From Cycas panzhihuaensis (taxonomy: Eukaryota > Cycadophyta), in assembly GCA_023213395.1 (NCBI GenBank), contig CM041465.1, forward strand, positions 9,114,001-9,178,000: a DNA stretch of 64,000 bases, given 5' to 3'. Every line of letters starts with the position of its first letter. Within the stretch, counting starts at the first letter, position 1. The position numbers were made by a program, and so were the translations under genes. The notes under the pieces are model-generated. The model was not told the origin of the DNA. It made no database searches and saw only the letters and a list, made by a program, of their open reading frames with translations. Positions 1-10,413 of the stretch are shown piece after piece.

Positions 1-393
1 CCCAAACTTAGGATGAAAAACACTATTTTTCATTTTTGCACCAGAAACAGCAAACACGAGAGCTGAATGAAACAAACATCTAAACCATCTTTGCCCACAA
101 CACAATGAGAGGAAGAATGGATGAAGATGATATAGTGGTGTTGTGGGACACCGCATGGGAATTAATTTGGCATACCATAATATATGCATTGACAACACAG
201 CACCCAAGACATAATATAATTGTATAAGAACCGACTTAGTCATATTCACCATGAAGCCAACCCTTAAGTTCCTTAACTCATTTAAGGATTTAAAACAATG
301 TAGATCAGGAACGAAGTGTGGGGCAGTGGGGATGGTGAAAGAAGATGGTAAAAGAAGGTAGCTTTGCATATATCATTTTACCGAAAGTAGAAT

Positions 394-1278
394 TCAAATT
401 GCATATATCTTCTCGATTTCAGATTCTGAGAACTCAGAAACTAAATGGGAGGACCTCGATCCACGGCTTATAGAAGATCTTCGCAGCCTCCTCGATGATC
501 TGCTCCTCCGAAATCTGACTACATAAAATGTCATGGTCCCCAACACCCCCACCATGATCACCCCTCCTATTGCTGAAACTGTGATTGCCATCCATTGACC
601 TTGACGACCAACAATAATATATGCAGATGCAAGGAATGCTATAGATGTACATACAGAAGCTAACCACATTAGCTTGTTGATCACAAATACCACCTGCCTT
701 TGAGCTTTTGTCTCCCACGGTACCAGTGTTATCTGCACCACCACAACTGCTAGAGATGTGAATAGCGCAATTGCATTGAATATGAAAAATATTTTAAATG
801 GTAGAAGAGAAGCTACAATAGCTGTTCCATTATTTTCGCTAGGAGTTGGAGCTGCTCCAGGTGGGGGCTCATTATTATTATCACCTACAAAACCACCTGG
901 AACAGTGAAAATAGCTGCAAATGCTACAGTAGCAAACAGGACTGCAACAAGAGTCACAGAATTTGTAGCATTGTTCACACCTTCCCTGTGCAACTTTCTT
1001 AACTCCTTTGCAATACCATTCACCTTTTTGTTGGTCTTCTTAGTCTGCTTCAGTTGGTTGTAAACGTCATGCTTTATTGCACTGACTGTCTGCTTTAACT
1101 CATCTCTTGGTTGGTTCAAATCCTTGGCCTTAACTGCACCAGCATCAGTCAAAGCATCTTTGATCTCAGATGCTTCTCCTGAGATAGGTAGTGCCTCTGC
1201 AAGATCAAAAGCTGTTTTATGCAACCTATTCAATGCATTCACATTAATATCTCGCAGCAAGAGTAGTTCTTTCACAAT
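394..1278 (-). CDS. ITN1-like ankyrin/PGG-domain membrane protein, last exon
   Basis: This is the C-terminal exon of a plant ankyrin-repeat protein of the ITN1/ACD6-like class. These are membrane proteins; in Arabidopsis ITN1 is linked to salt and ABA responses. The exon opens at a CAG|ATT acceptor in phase 0, completes an ankyrin unit, then has a linker with NQPRDELK and KELRKLHREG. The PGG domain follows: NATNSVTLVAVLFATVAFA, then FTVPGG, and four hydrophobic segments containing IFFIFNAIALFTSL, INKLMWLASVC and GGVIMVGVLGTMT. The tail is Arg/Ser-rich and ends in EKIYAI, close to the ITN1 C-terminus as I know it. The frame is open throughout, unlike all neighbouring pol genes, so the gene may be functional. 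The family assignment is secure; orthology to ITN1 itself is inference. Confidence 0.9.
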   Translation of the reverse strand: MVKELLLLRDINVNALNRLHKTAFDLAEALPISGEASEIKDALTDAGAVKAKDLNQPRDELKQTVSAIKHDVYNQLKQTKKTNKKVNGIAKELRKLHREGVNNATNSVTLVAVLFATVAFAAIFTVPGGFVGDNNNEPPPGAAPTPSENNGTAIVASLLPFKIFFIFNAIALFTSLAVVVVQITLVPWETKAQRQVVFVINKLMWLASVCTSIAFLASAYIIVGRQGQWMAITVSAIGGVIMVGVLGTMTFYVVRFRRSRSSRRLRRSSISRGSRSSHLVSEFSESEIEKIYAI

Positions 1279-1396
1279 CTGCATAAAGAAACCAGAGTTC
1301 ACATCATCCATCTAAAAAACACAGCATCTAACCTTGCCAATGTATATACAAGCATTTGTCTACAGTGTTCAAAAAATAAATTTTCCAATAATTAAA

Positions 1397-1524
1397 ATCT
1401 CTCACCCATATACTATTTATGCTTCTTTTAAATAGAATCCATGGCATATTCAATGTCAAAATCTCTCTCCCTTACATTATTTATGCTCATTTAAATAGAA
1501 TCCATAGCATATTCAATGTCAAAA
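1397..1524. repeat. 64-bp tandem duplication in intron
   Basis: Two adjacent units of about 64 bp share AAATAGAATCCATRGCATAT and the following CAATGTCAAA. They differ by a few substitutions and small indels. Confidence 0.8.
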
Positions 1525-3610
1525 GCATGCCCGAGGATGTCAGCATGTCTGTACCTGCTTTTCCACTGGCCTGACGCACACGTGTGTGTGAATCGGGTAG
1601 GGGACATGATAAATGGCTATACTGTGTGCACATGTTAGATTACAAGTTACAAGCAGCTTGAATCTTATCTATTATAGAATCAAATACTAACCAACGAGTA
1701 CAGATATGAATGAAGATTCTGATTCAGATTTTCTACCTAACAATTTTACAATATTCCATGTCCATCATTTTTCAAGGCCTTTTTTCCCTGAACCCCATAA
1801 TTGATAGAATGCCTCTCTGAGTCTGTTTGTCTCAAAAATTTTAAGCTATCCTGACATATACCGAATCGGATACCCGGTGGCCTAAACAAGAGAAGAGCTA
1901 ATATCAGCAATAAAAATCTATCCAGTTCTGTTTTAATGATTAGAGGAGTAGATATTGCATACATCACATGTTCTTGGAAGTTGTAGCCAGTAAAATAGAA
2001 CAGCATACGGTGCATGCATATATATATATATATATTCAACAAATCAATAAACACCAACATAATAGTGAGAGAGAAGTAATGCATGAATTGAGGAATTGCT
2101 TATCAGAGGATGAATTAGAAGTGGATCAGGAGGATGATATTCCAAATGAGACCAGTATAGGAATGGTAGAATCTTACACATTTGCAAATTCTCTTCTCAT
2201 TTTAAGATTTCTTATTAGCTAGGCCATAAGATTTCTGCTAAGGGGGAGGGGATTGCCCCACATTCCAATTTTTCAGCAAAGCATACTACCGGTTGTTCTT
2301 TGATCCTGGGAATTGAAAGGAAAATGGAAGAGACTCAAGGACCATTGACAGACAAAAGGGAAGAACAAATGCGCCAAGAATCTCAGCCTGAAATTTTAGA
2401 GCTCTCATGGAAAATAAATAAAGGAAATGCTCCCTTGGATATAAATGAAGCGACAAGGAAATCTCAGAGGAGGAACCTAAATATCACCTCAAGACTACAG
2501 TTTTCTAGGAGGGAAAAATATAGGGTAACATAGAGTATTGCAAAGACCATCCTATGAAAGAACAATCCTAACCTGGGGTTGCAATAGCCATGTTTCAGAA
2601 GAACAATAAGACACTGGAAATATTCCACAAAGATGAATACAGGATAGGAATTGAACTCCCTGCATGCTAGCGAGGACTAACCACAAACTCAATGATCTCA
2701 TACCAAAATCCTTCTTGAGGAAGCTTACTGCAAACTTGCCTGTTTTGGTGTACTCTGATTCAAATATGCCATTAAGGCACACAGCCAACTTGTAAAAAGG
2801 ACCTGGAAAAATAGAATTGGAGATAAGATGTTTTTACATGGCAATTTTCAACACAGCACAAGACCCTTTCAAAAGTTTAGCTGAACTACAGTCCAAGAAC
2901 CATCAGGTTGCTCTCCAGTAATGGTGCTCGCATTCTAACCCACTAAAGACACACCAACGCTTACACAATTATGGGTAAGGCTTTTGTTCTTACCTGATGA
3001 ATGTAGACATGAGGAGACCGTACTGAGCATAGATGGCCTGTTTGGGAGTGTGTTTGTCATAAATGAAGATGTGCTGGAGCCAATAATAAATGATTGGCAA
3101 AGACATGCAGAGAGTTGGATCTAGATAAATATAGATACCTTATGGAACAAATCAAGCTTAAAGAAGGTAAGGTTGTCTAAATCCAGAACTTAGATTCTGA
3201 AAAAGTATTCTTTCAATGTGTGCATTTTCATGAGGTTGGCCACATCTAAAAGAGATGTCCAATGCTAAGAAACATAAACCAAAGAAAATCTACAATCCCT
3301 CTGAAAGCCACAGAATAAGAAAAAGAAAACCAACCACGCTGGTGGCTCATGATTGGACAAGCACCGGCACAGGCAGCAAAGAAACAAGTTGGCATCAAAA
3401 TATAGAACCCCAAATGCAGTGGAAAAAAACAAAGGACAGCCAGAACCATCAGGCCATAAGGACAAATGAAAGAACCTAGCAATCCCATATGAAGGTAGCA
3501 CATGGAAACCAACAAGCACAAAGAAATTTCAAAAAGGCTAGCCTGAAGAAACCCATTCGAAGGTGCAAGTAGAAAAATCAAACCAATGGAATATAGAGGA
3601 AAGTATCCAA

Positions 3611-4168
3611 AACATGGGGGAATCCAATACGGTAAATGGGATATAGGCAACTATGGAACCAGGAGGAGAGGGAACCTCAATTTCTCCCAAAATTGTGGGC
3701 TCTAGGTTACACAACCATTAAACCTTCAAGGATAAGGAAAACAATCTACAAAAGAAAATACAAAGTGAACAGTCAAAAAGATAAGAAAATCTCCATTGGT
3801 ACCTAGGATTCGAGCATCGAGGAAAAAAAGAGATGATTGAAAATCTGAGTTCCCACAATTCTTGAAACAAAAAAGGGTAGCCTTCTAGAAAATATGGGAA
3901 TCCAATACAGCAAATGGGATATGGACAAATATGGAACCAGGAGGAGAAGGAACCTCAATTTTCCCCAAAACTGTGGACTCTAGGTTATGCAACCATTGAA
4001 CCATTAAGGGTAAGGAAAACAATCTATGAAAAAGAATACAACATGAACAGTCAGAAAGACAAGAAAATACCCATTGCTAACTAGGATTCAAGCACCCAGG
4101 AAAGGAGGTGATTGAAAATCTGAGTTCCTACAGTTCTTGAAGCAAAAAAGGGAAGCCTTCTAGAAAAT
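3611..4168. repeat. About 278-bp tandem duplication in intron
   Basis: The unit at about 3611-3888 is repeated at about 3889-4168. Shared landmarks include TCCAATAC (3623 and 3901), GGAACCAGGAGGAGA, GAAAATCTGAGTTCC and AGCCTTCTAGAAAATAT. The copies differ at many positions, so the duplication is old. I see no coding capacity or known element ends. Confidence 0.75.
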
Positions 4169-4842
4169 ATCAGGCATAGGTTTAAGCAACCAAAAAATCT
4201 GTTGAACTACGTTTTGACATGGTGGCTGAATATAATTAATGTCAAGTGTTGCGTGCTCTTGTCAATCCGATGAAAAGAAGATGCTCGCCTTGAATGAACT
4301 CCACCAAGTGTTGAGAAAGGGGCATAATGACTATGTTAATAAATAAAAAACTGAGAGACGTAGTTCATCTCTGTAACCAATGGAGAACTGAGTTGATCCC
4401 CCAAGTATCCAAGTAGGAGAGGAAAGTTATGAGCTCCATTCCAAGTTCAAGGCGCACAAATGACAAATGGCATAAATTGGTACAACCTATAGTAATCAGC
4501 AAGCAAAAGCAAGTCAAGGAAAACGAATGTGGTGAGGACAAGGGCAGCATAAAACCAATATACTACAATGACAAATAACTAGTGAAGAATTGTTAAAAGG
4601 TAGATATTTATACCATGGGAGTGTCCTGTACCAGATTCCATAGTAATTAGTTAAACAATGGGGCCTCTCCCTGTTAACATAATCTATTTGTTTCTTTTAT
4701 GTTTATTAAACATTACCTTCAACACAACGTCCAGATAACAACTCCCAAAGCTGTGTTTTCTATCCTAAACTTCTTAGGATGTCATAGAGATCTATAACAG
4801 GAACACACAAATTACAAGGAACTCTGCACCAAGAAATAATAC

Positions 4843-5255
4843 CTCCTCACGCTTTTTCCTTGTAGCCACATGCAAAGCCGTGTTTCCATTCTTGTCAGGG
4901 AGCATGACTATTGCTGGATCAACATTGAGGAGCACTCTCACAACTTCCAAGCAGGTGGCCCCTTTTGCTGCCATATGCAATGCCGTCTGTCCCTTTTTGT
5001 CAGTTCTCCGAGCCATCTGTGAATCCATATCCAGAAGTGCTTTCACAATATCTACAGAACCTGCCCTTGCAGCCAAATGCAGCGCATTCTTTCCATTGCT
5101 TCTGGAAATATCTATTAACTGGCGATCAGTCGCAAGAAGCTCCTTCACAATCTCCACATGGCCCTTAGTCGCAGCAGTAATAAGAGGAGTAGAATTCAAC
5201 GAATCAAATGTCATACAGAGACGAGGTTGATGTTTTAAGAGCTCCTTCACAATTC
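4843..5255 (-). CDS. ITN1-like protein, ankyrin-repeat exon
   Basis: This internal exon encodes about four ankyrin units. Visible repeat cores are STPLITAATKGHVEIVKELL, KNALHLAARAGSVDIVKALL, QTALHMAAKGATCLEVVRVL and NTALHVATRKKREE. Ankyrin repeats mediate protein-protein contacts and in this family lie N-terminal to the membrane PGG domain. The acceptor is TTTTTTTTGCAG|GA and the donor GAG|GTATTA, both canonical on the minus strand. The exon starts with two bases of a split codon, so at least one coding exon lies upstream (higher coordinates). I could not find it in 5256-6390 or 56498-58850. The gene is either 5'-truncated or has an upstream intron that contains the whole retrotransposon nest. 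Confidence 0.9.
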
Positions 5256-6390
5256 CTGCAAAAAAAACATTGACAAGCTTCTGTGTATTACACATCAATT
5301 ACATATGTTTCCCTTTGTAGTGCGGCTCTGCAGACCGATCCAATCTTGCAGATCATAAACAAACAACTAAATTTAATCTGATTCCTTCTTGTTCATGCCC
5401 ATGGCACCCACAAAAATAGTATTTAAGGGCCAGATACTATTCACATGGTCAGTTAAGAAGATGCACAAAAATAGCACCATAATCAGAAACTCAACTTAAT
5501 ATGGTTCTTTCTTGTTAGTGCACACAGCATGCACGCAGTCCATGAAGAAGATGTACAAAACAATATATGCTGCTTATTCAACATGCCAGACACATTCACA
5601 TATAATGGGCACAAAACACTCAACCCTCTCCACTTTGTGAAGCCTTGCCTTGCTGAATTCAAGTACGTTTTTGCGAGTCATCATGGTCATATTTGTAGCA
5701 GTTGGATATACATGATCAAGGACTTGATGTTATGAAATGCAGTGATATGGAAAGAGAGTTAAATGAATTCATATTCCCTCTAATAAATGAATAATGGAAA
5801 GTCATTTCCTTCCTTCTATCAGCTGTTTGTTATCGTGAATCTAAGGTGTACAAAATGAGCAGAGAGAAGTGACATTTTCAAAATTTTTAGGAAGTCCAGG
5901 AAGTGTGTATATATAGGGATGTATGGAATTTAATTTTCAAGATGTGCTCCAAACTGCTGGAGGTTGTGATGGAAAATAACACCAGAAATAGCACTTCAAT
6001 CACAAAAGGCACGGAAGTACAAGACTGCTGTCTGTATATGATAGGTAGCAAAGGCAAACAATATATCTTCAGAGAAAGGTGTGTAGAATCATCTCAAGAA
6101 AACAAGAATATGCATGGGAGGAAAGCATGGCCATGCAACAATTATTGACAGTCAAGCAAAAAGAGAAGAACTTGCTGGTATTGGAATAGTGATGGAAGAA
6201 AACTCAATGATGAGGCACAAGCTTTTTGCTGGAAGTCTGACTTCAAGGGCAAAGTCCTTCAGGAGGCAGAATACATTATGATCCCATTTCGAAAAGATGT
6301 TATTATAAATCACTGCATACCATAAATATGTCTTACCACTCTAACTCTCTGAATTATTCATGCATTTGAAATGAAAATCTATGTCCATAC
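5256..6390. other. Unassigned host sequence upstream of the ankyrin exon
   Basis: No ankyrin units, splice-bounded exons or element ends are visible on either strand. It runs from the ankyrin exon acceptor to the left target-site duplication of element A. It is probably intron of the ITN1-like gene, but intergenic DNA is possible. Confidence 0.4.
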
Positions 6391-6642
6391 TGTTACGGAA
6401 CTTCTCTGTAACTTGAGAAAACAGCCAGTTTCTTTAAATAAATACACGAGCGCTGAGATATTGATAGTCAAAAAGACCAAATAATTTGATTGATAAAATA
6501 AGTGATGATGAATGTTACAATTGATAGCATATTTATATGTACATAATAGGGGCCGTTCATAAATAGTTGCAACCTTTCAAAAATACCATTTTCCTTAATA
6601 ATTAATTAGTTAATTAATTGGCTTTTAAAGAGGGTCATAACA
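6391..6642 (-). repeat. Element A 3' LTR
   Basis: This 252-bp LTR matches 56246-56497 over its length, including AAAAAGACCAAATAATTTGA and GATGATGAATGTTACAATTG. On the minus strand TATAAATA near 6535 is a plausible TATA box. Confidence 0.92.
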
Positions 6643-6662
6643 ATTCCTCCCCCTTAAAATGT
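6643..6662 (-). other. Element A polypurine tract
   Basis: Read on the minus strand this is TTTTAAGGGGGAGGAAT directly before the 3' LTR, as expected for the plus-strand primer of reverse transcription. Confidence 0.8.
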
Positions 6663-7974
6663 TTCACCCACGAAACTTTTATTCTGTAACATTGGATATT
6701 GATTGATAAAATCAACGGATTCTCAAGTAGCATCTTCAAGAAATAATTGTTTCCATTTAATCAAGTATTCTCAAATAGTCTTTGATCATGATTGTCTTTC
6801 TCAAATATCAATGATGGCTTCCAGTATAAGGATCAATTTCCCTTCGTCGTCCAAGAGAGAAAACTCAATCTACACAAGTATATGGATCCCTATTTTTTGC
6901 TTTAAATACGATACATGGAACGCACTGTGTAGTTTAGAAGTAGGAAGTTCTAAGACATAACTGACTTCTCCAATATTTTGTTTAACTAAATATGGTCCAT
7001 AGAATCTAGAACTTAATTTTTCCTTCTAAGAACTTTTTAAGGGTGCTTGGTTATATGGTTGTAGTTTTACGTCGACCCAATCTCCTATTTCTAACCTTCT
7101 TTCAACACGATATTTATCAACTTGTTGCTTCATCCAATTCCTAGCTTCTTCTAAATGTTCTTTTAATATTTGAATTATGTTCTACGATATTTGAAGATAG
7201 TTGTTTATTGTTGGTACTTTACTATCTTTGTTTAATCAATCTTTTAGCTAGGTTGGTTGATAGCCATATAATGTTTAAAATGGGGTCATTTTAATGGACG
7301 AATGATAAGAAGAATTATACCAAGCTTCAACTAAATGTAGCCACCCATAAGTTTTTCTTGTCAACTATATAATTTCTTAAGTAGTTTTCCAAACATTTGT
7401 TAACTAGCTATGTTTGACCATTTGTTTGTGGATAGTAACTGGTGCTCATTTCTAATTTTGTGCCAACTTGTCTAAACATCTCCTACCATAAGTGGATCAA
7501 AAATTTTGGATCGTTGTCGCTAATAATGGTCTGAGGGAAATTGTGTAGTTTATGTATCTCTTTGATAAATACTTCAGCTAGCTAAGGAGCTTTGTAAGTG
7601 GATTGAATGGATATAAAGTGAATGAATCTTGTTAGGTGATCTACCACCACATATATGGTATCTTTCCCTTCCGATTTTAGAAAGCATGTAATAAAATCCA
7701 TGCTGACGCTTTCCAATTTCTGTTGTGAAATAGCTAGAGGCTACAATAATCCTGGTGTAGCTATACGTTTGTATTTATTTGCTTGGCAAACTGGACACTC
7801 AACTACAACCTTCTTTATTTCTTTTTTCATTTCCTTCCAAAAGAATGATTGTTTGGCTCTAAGGTATATTTTGAAAAAGTCCCCATGTCCTGCGAATGGT
7901 ACTATATATGCTTTTTCTAATCCTTTAGTATGGAATGGCAAATTTGCCCTAGGAATATTCGTTCTTTGTACCAT
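6663..7974 (-). pseudogene. Element A integrase with chromodomain-like C-terminus
   Basis: Read on the minus strand, the zinc-binding part appears first (KEIKKVVVECPVCQANK, 7741-7974). The catalytic core follows with MDFITCFLKSEGKDTIYVVV, DHLTRFIHF, TIISDNDPKF and SYHPQTNGQT. A tail with RRLEIGDWV and a chromodomain-like EYLIKWKQLFLEDAT lies near 6700-6780. Integrase joins the cDNA to host DNA, and chromodomains can steer it to chromatin marks. Several stops (for example TAG where family members have Trp) and frameshifts break it. Confidence 0.85.
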
Positions 7975-9577
7975 AAAATATCATTTTCCCATTCAAATTT
8001 ATCATCATTCCCTTGTTGAATTTTTTGAATTAATTGTTGTAGATTAGGATCTTTAGTATATTCCAATTGTATTTCTATTATCCATAATGGTTTTATCATT
8101 GAAACTACCTTCAATTGATATTCTGTACTTGATTGAAATTCATCATCTTTCTGAGATAAGGCATTAGGCACCACATTATTTTTGCCTTTGTTATAAAATA
8201 TATCAAAATCAAAGGCTTGTATTTTGCTCACCCACTTTTGTTATTCTAAGGATAATTCCTTTTGTTTTAGGAGGTATTGTAAACTATTATGATTTGCTTT
8301 TACTACGAACTTAATGCCTAGCAGATACTGACGCCATTTAACCAAGGCATACATAATGGCCAACATTTCTTTGTCGTAAGTATATTTGAGTTGTTCTTTA
8401 TTGTTTAATTTTATACTTTCAAATGCAATGGGTTTTCCTTCTTGCATTAACATTGCTCCAATTCCTATTCCTGACGCATCACATTCTATTGTGAAAATTT
8501 TGGAGAAATCAAATGAAGTTAAAACTAAAAGACAAGTCATGATCTGTTTGAGTTGTTCAAAACATATTGTAGCTTCTCCATTCCACTGGAAGGAATCCTT
8601 TTTCAATAGGCAAGTCAGGGCAATAGTTTTTTGTGCATAGTTTTTAACAAAACATCGATAATACCCTGTTACTCCTAAGAACCCTTGAAGTTTGGTGAAA
8701 TTTTTGGATGTGGGCCATTCTTGAATTGCTTTGACCTTTTTTGGATCGGCTTTTAACCCTTCTTTTGAGATAAGGTGTCCCAAGTATTCTATTTCTTTCT
8801 TTCCAAAATAACACTTTGATTTATTCACAAAAAACTTTTGCTCTTTTAAAATGTTTGATACCTGCTCTACATGGTTTACATGTTCTTTCCACTTTTTACT
8901 AAATATTAGTATATCATTAAAGAAAACTGAAACAAATTTCTATAGGAAGGAACTAAGAACCTTATTCATAATAGCTTGAAATGTGGTCAGTGCATTGGTA
9001 AAGCCAAAAGGCATTACCTTGAATTCATAATGACCATGATGTGTGCTAAAAGCAATCTTGTACGTATCTTCCAACTTAATTTGAATTTGATGATATCCAG
9101 ATTTTAAATCTATTTTTGAGAAGTATTCTATTCCTTGTAATACATCCAATAAATGTTGATCCTTGGAAGAGGAAACTTCTTTTTTATTGTAGCTTTGTTT
9201 AATGCCCAATAATCTATGCACCTACGATAGGATCCATCTTTTTCTCTTACCAGGACTATGGGAGTTGTAAAGGGATTCTTGTTGTGAGCTATTGCCCCAA
9301 GGTCTAATAGTTCTTGCACGATTTTTTCAATTTCACTCCAATAGTGATGCGGTTGTTTATATGGTCCAATAACAATTGGGTTAGTACCCACTTCAAACTC
9401 AATTTGATGTTCTAGCCCTCTATCTGAGGCTGACTCCATTGGAATGTTTTTGAAGACTTCCTTATGTTTTTGAATGATTTTTTGAAGTTCATTTTCTTCT
9501 GTTGTTGGTGTCATTTCTGCTTGAATGGAAAAGAGTTGAGCCATGCCTTGGTGACCCTTTTTTATTAGTTTTTCCAT
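7975..9577 (-). pseudogene. Element A reverse transcriptase and RNase H
   Basis: The RT begins near 9577 with IEFEVGTNPIVIGPYKQP, then [36 protein letters not shown] and [15 protein letters not shown] stop near 8938 breaks the frame. The catalytic box reads FFNDILIFS, so the usual first Asp of F-x-D-D is Asn (codon near 8916-8918). RNase H has FTIECDASGIGIGA and KEMLAIMYALVKWRQYLLG, but the later catalytic position reads ANHNSL rather than TDHxSL. Both Asp-to-Asn changes fit G-to-A transitions and would abolish activity. Confidence 0.9.
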
Positions 9578-9732
9578 ATGCTTACATTATATCAGTTGCC
9601 AATTTCCCAGTCTTTCTCCTTGAAGGACAATAGTCTTGCCTTCTTTCTTACACCTCATGAATAATTCATCTATGTCCATTTCAAAGGTCTTGAGTGTTCT
9701 TAGCTACTGACTGCCCAGAACAATGTCTACTT
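9578..9732 (-). pseudogene. Element A protease, C-terminal part
   Basis: Minus-strand reading gives VDIVLGSQ-stop-LRTLKTFEMD, the end of a retropepsin domain where chromoviruses have V-V-L-G-x-Q-W-L. The Trp is a TAG stop. It joins the N-terminal part at 53473-53655 once B is removed: the merged sequence reads RGVDIVLG. Confidence 0.8.
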
Positions 9733-10174
9733 TATTGCGGATAAATTTGACACGTGCGTCCAAAGGAAGGAACATATGGCTAATTCTGGTTTAATACAAT
9801 TGATAAATGTAGGGCAACCATTCAGGGAACGTTCGAGAAAAAGAACCAACGAAAAAGCAGTCAACAAATAGGCAAAATAGAGAACCGTTTCATCACAGGA
9901 ATGCACTATACAGATAGAGAATGCACGTTGCACAGTTTGGGAACTCACCAAGAATGCTCGCAAAACAGATCAAGTAGGAAAAAGACACGTGGACCAGAAC
10001 CGTACGGATGCACATATAAATTAACTAGGCAAGGGATGGATTAGTTAACAAAAGGGTGTGCATTAAGAAAAAGGGGTAGTTGTGACTTTTGGTCACAATC
10101 GTTTCTCAGCAAGGATGCACGGGTTATTTAAACACATCCAATCATTGGGATGCATGTGAGAGCCGAGTTAAGTG
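9733..10174 (+). repeat. Element B 5' LTR, first part
   Basis: Aligns with 48316-48486 plus 52923-53190, for example CAAAGG...AATTCTG and GTGCRTTAAGAAAAAGGG. It begins TATTGC where the 3' copy has TGTTGC. Element C interrupts it at 10174. TTATTTAAACACATCC near 10125 may be the core promoter. Confidence 0.85.
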
Positions 10175-10401
10175 TGTTGGAATATTAGTAATGAACATTT
10201 GTTTTGTCCCACATGCGAGTGGGTCCCACTCTCACTATCATGTCATGTATTATAAATACACACATAGTGTATCATATGAGGTATCTGTTGTAAGGATGTT
10301 TTGTTAATACAATTTGAGGTACCTTAAGGGCACCGTTAGATCCTGAGGTGTTTGTTTCTGTTTTGTGAATATATTATCTTGTGCAGGTTTGATTTTCAAC
10401 A
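10175..10401 (+). repeat. Element C 5' LTR
   Basis: 227 bp, paired with 26797-27020. TATTATAAATACACAC near 10248 is a likely TATA box. The two copies differ at roughly seven places in the first 110 bp by eye, so C is clearly older than D. Confidence 0.92.
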
Positions 10402-10413
10402 TGGTATCAGAGC
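10402..10413 (+). other. Element C primer-binding site
   Basis: TGGTATCAGAGC directly after the LTR, complementary to the 3' end of plant initiator tRNA-Met. Confidence 0.9.

Larger units (their letters stand above)
1279..4842 (-). other. Intron of the ITN1-like gene
   Basis: This lies between the donor GAG|GTATTA (read on the minus strand) and the acceptor TTTATGCAG|ATT, both phase 0. Joining the exons restores the family sequence RKKREE-IVKELL. The intron is about 3.6 kb and holds no recognisable coding sequence. It contains two diverged tandem duplications, annotated separately. Short open frames here have no family resemblance. Confidence 0.8.

Noticed and set aside
758-1315. Plus-strand open frames over the ITN1-like last exon
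   Set aside because: Antisense shadows of the PGG-domain coding sequence.
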